From: Corallium rubrum
Lineage: Eukaryota > Cnidaria > Anthozoa > Scleralcyonacea > Coralliidae
DNA: 64,000 nt
Direction: 5' to 3'
Assembly: GCA_964035015.1 (NCBI GenBank)
Contig: OZ036017.1
Span: 2,500,981 to 2,564,980, forward strand
Below the pieces are notes generated by a model. It did no database searches, was not told the origin of the DNA, and worked only from the letters and a program-made list of their open reading frames with translations. The translations under genes were made by a program, and so were the position numbers. Shown here one piece after another: positions 62,845 to 64,000 of this stretch (the stretch's first letter is position 1; every line of letters starts with the position of its first letter).

Positions 62845-63113
62845 AGAGTAATCGGACAGCTTCAGCGTTACTGAGCTATGTCTGGGGTCTTCAGCGATTT
62901 CACCATCTTGGACGTGGTCGTCAACAATACGCTAAGAAGTTCTTGAAGCTGACTTACGCTTCCTTTCCATAACAAGTTGTTACTCTCGTCATCAAAACCA
63001 ATAAGTTGTTCGAGGTCTTCCATAATTTAGAAGCCAAAGATCATATAACACAAAAACTTTCAATAATTCCTTACGAATTCGGGAGCTCGTAAAGACACGT
63101 CCGACTCGAGAGA
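62845..63113 (-). other. LINE 5' UTR
   Basis: No long frame on the minus strand in frame with ORF1; the region from the 5' target duplication to the ORF1 start. Plus-strand and minus-strand short frames here are not supported. Confidence 0.55.
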
Positions 63114-63126
63114 GACAGAGAGACAA
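63114..63126. repeat. target-site duplication of the LINE, right
   Basis: AGACAGAGAGACA, identical to 59895-59907. Confidence 0.85.
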
Positions 63127-63456
63127 AACGAGTGGCCGCTGGTAAACGACTGGCTCAGATATCGAAGGCAGCCAAGGAGAGGAAAGCCAGGGAGCGGCTG
63201 GCGGCTGAGACTGGCCTCGGAGTCGGTGGAAACTGGTCAACTGATTACGGATACCTAATTGGAACCGCCAGATTGGTTATCTATCGGTGGGGCCTCATTT
63301 TATTACAGCATGAGGCAGGAGGAAAGAGAGGTCCAGAGGTTGGAAACTGTTGAGGAAGAAAAGGCAATGAAAGGGACTGTAGTGAAATCCGAGCCACAAA
63401 ACGCCTTAACCCAAATGACCCGGGCTTCCCCGGTTTTAGACAGTTTTGATGAGTGA
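63127..63456 (+). pseudogene. virus-like element gene V10: C-terminal part, beyond the LINE
   Basis: Continues with a basic helix AAGKRLAQISKAAKERKARE, then GNWSTDYGYLIGTARLVI, which looks like a membrane segment, and after a frame change near 63300 a charged tail (YYSMRQEEREVQRLETVEEE ... VLDSFDE) to the stop at 63454. Probably a single-pass membrane protein in the intact element. Function unknown. Confidence 0.5.
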
Positions 63457-63472
63457 AATATATAATAGTATA

Positions 63473-63622
63473 ATGTCAACCGTCGACCGAAAAGAACTGT
63501 TCAACGAGCTCTACGACGTTCTCCTGATTACAAGCGGGGCTGTGGCGATCTCCATGACCTCGAAGAAGATACTGAGGGAACCTAAGGGGTATTTACCGGT
63601 TGATCCGTTCAAAACCAAGTAG
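63473..63622 (+). CDS. virus-like element gene V11: 49-residue small protein
   Basis: ATG at 63473 (MSTVDRKELFNELYDVLLIT) to TAG at 63620. It has an acidic start, a moderately hydrophobic segment LLITSGAVAISM and an end GYLPVDPFKTK. The expected membrane region looks short, so it may be an internally deleted form. It follows V10 by 16 bases, consistent with a gene row. Function unknown. Confidence 0.4.
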   Translation: MSTVDRKELFNELYDVLLITSGAVAISMTSKKILREPKGYLPVDPFKTK

Positions 63623-63656
63623 ATGTTCTCTGGGTTGGCCTGAGCCAGAAGGCTAA

Positions 63657-63780
63657 GGGAAAGTCGGGGCTGGAAGGTATACGGATAACTGTGAAATTTG
63701 TGGGAAAAACTTCGCCTCTAAGGGGAATCTCAACCAACACGTCAGACAAATCCACAACAAGGAGAAAAATTACATGTGTG
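63657..63780 (+). pseudogene. virus-like element gene V12: C2H2 zinc-finger protein, truncated
   Basis: A frame open from 63657 encodes one classical C2H2 finger: CEIC, twelve residues (GKNFASKGNLNQ), H, four residues, H (CX2CX12HX4H), then NKEKNYMCE where a second finger seems to begin. The frame then enters a repeat starting at 63784. No start codon is found in this frame, so it is a fragment. Could belong to the element or be a host relic. Confidence 0.55.
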
Positions 63781-63783
63781 AGG

Positions 63784-64000
63784 CAGGGGCGGATCCAGGG
63801 GTAGTCAAACCGATCACGCGACTAAGGTAAAAATTGCTCAGTTAATTAATTAATTCAAACTGCGCTCCATAGCAAAGACATTAATATTTAAAATTTGTAG
63901 TCCAGTTATCAAGTTTCATACAGTGGCAAGGCCTTCGATATAATAATATCAAGTCACAGAACAGCGGTCTTGCGCGTGAGTTTTGATCGCTCTGTAGTCT
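63784..64000. mobile_element. hAT-like element, left end only
   Basis: Begins CAGGGGCGGATCCAGG, the terminal word shared (inverted) with the MITE end at 13992 and similar to 10648. It cuts the zinc-finger frame. The other end is outside the window. Confidence 0.5.

Larger units (their letters stand above)
59908..63113 (-). mobile_element. RT-deleted LINE (CR1/L2-like), non-autonomous
   Basis: A minus-strand non-LTR element bounded by a perfect 13-bp duplication. It keeps a 5' UTR (62845-63113), ORF1 with an SGNH hydrolase domain (61690-62844), the endonuclease half of ORF2 (60346-61602) and the C-terminal tail of ORF2 (60099-60389), but the whole reverse transcriptase is missing. The 3' UTR is AT-rich and ends CACCGATTTTAAATAAATG without a long poly-A. 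Confidence 0.85.

Overview
This is an animal (metazoan) genomic window made almost entirely of mobile DNA. Base composition is AT-rich. There is no bacterial-style gene packing. Microsatellites, foldback elements and several retroelement classes are nested in one another. The mix (Penelope-like elements with GIY-YIG endonuclease, BEL/Pao, CR1/L2-like LINE, Ty3-type gag, many hAT-, Mutator- and foldback-type MITEs) suggests an invertebrate, and a cnidarian is my best guess. That guess rests on family recognition, not on a marker gene.

Layout. 1-440: end of a Ty3/gypsy-like LTR element (gag remnant, primer-binding site, LTR) on the minus strand. 2.1-3.6 kb: an old repeat with direct and inverted arms. 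4.3-9.0 kb: a long hexanucleotide array and two minus-strand Penelope-like elements (PLE-B) with an unusual YRDD catalytic box. 9.4-9.9 kb: a possible exon of an unrecognised host gene. 10-16 kb: MITEs, hairpins, a short type II membrane ORF that belongs to a repeated unit, and a small Penelope remnant (PLE-D). 17.3-20.5 kb: a decayed BEL/Pao pol gene. 20.9-25.7 kb: DNA-transposon remnants. 23.4-29.6 kb: a nest in which a MITE and a Penelope element (PLE-A) sit in the right arm of an older long-TIR element, and PLE-A itself contains another MITE. 29.6-31.4 kb: a transposon whose ends are arrays of GTTGTT/AACAAC palindromes. 31.6-35.4 kb: copies of one dispersed repeat, two of them in tandem. 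36-42.6 kb: long-TIR foldbacks, a LINE fragment, a tRNA-like sequence inside a MITE, and an element with a perfect 9-bp target duplication. 42.9-46.5 kb: a CTCTA array in an apparent intron followed by a serine-protease-like gene carrying an insertion of roughly 510 residues made of 7-residue repeats. 48.4-51.5 kb: MITEs and a head-to-head Penelope pair (PLE-C).

52.0-63.8 kb holds the most interesting object: a degraded DNA-virus-like element of at least twelve genes. On the minus strand, reading from 56 kb down to 52 kb, lie a small unknown protein, a coiled-coil/membrane protein, a candidate major capsid protein, an FtsK/A32-type packaging ATPase and a further small protein. On the plus strand lie an intact 426-residue unknown protein and several small membrane-type proteins. 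A deoxynucleoside kinase lies on the minus strand in between. Almost every gene carries frameshifts or in-frame stops. A Penelope remnant splits it at 57.3-57.6 kb, an RT-deleted LINE with a 13-bp target duplication splits it at 59.9-63.1 kb, and a hAT-like end cuts it at 63.78 kb. No polymerase, integrase or terminal repeats are visible, so the element may continue past the right edge.

No ordinary, complete host gene can be claimed. The protease-like gene and the exon at 9.4 kb are the only plausible host coding sequences.
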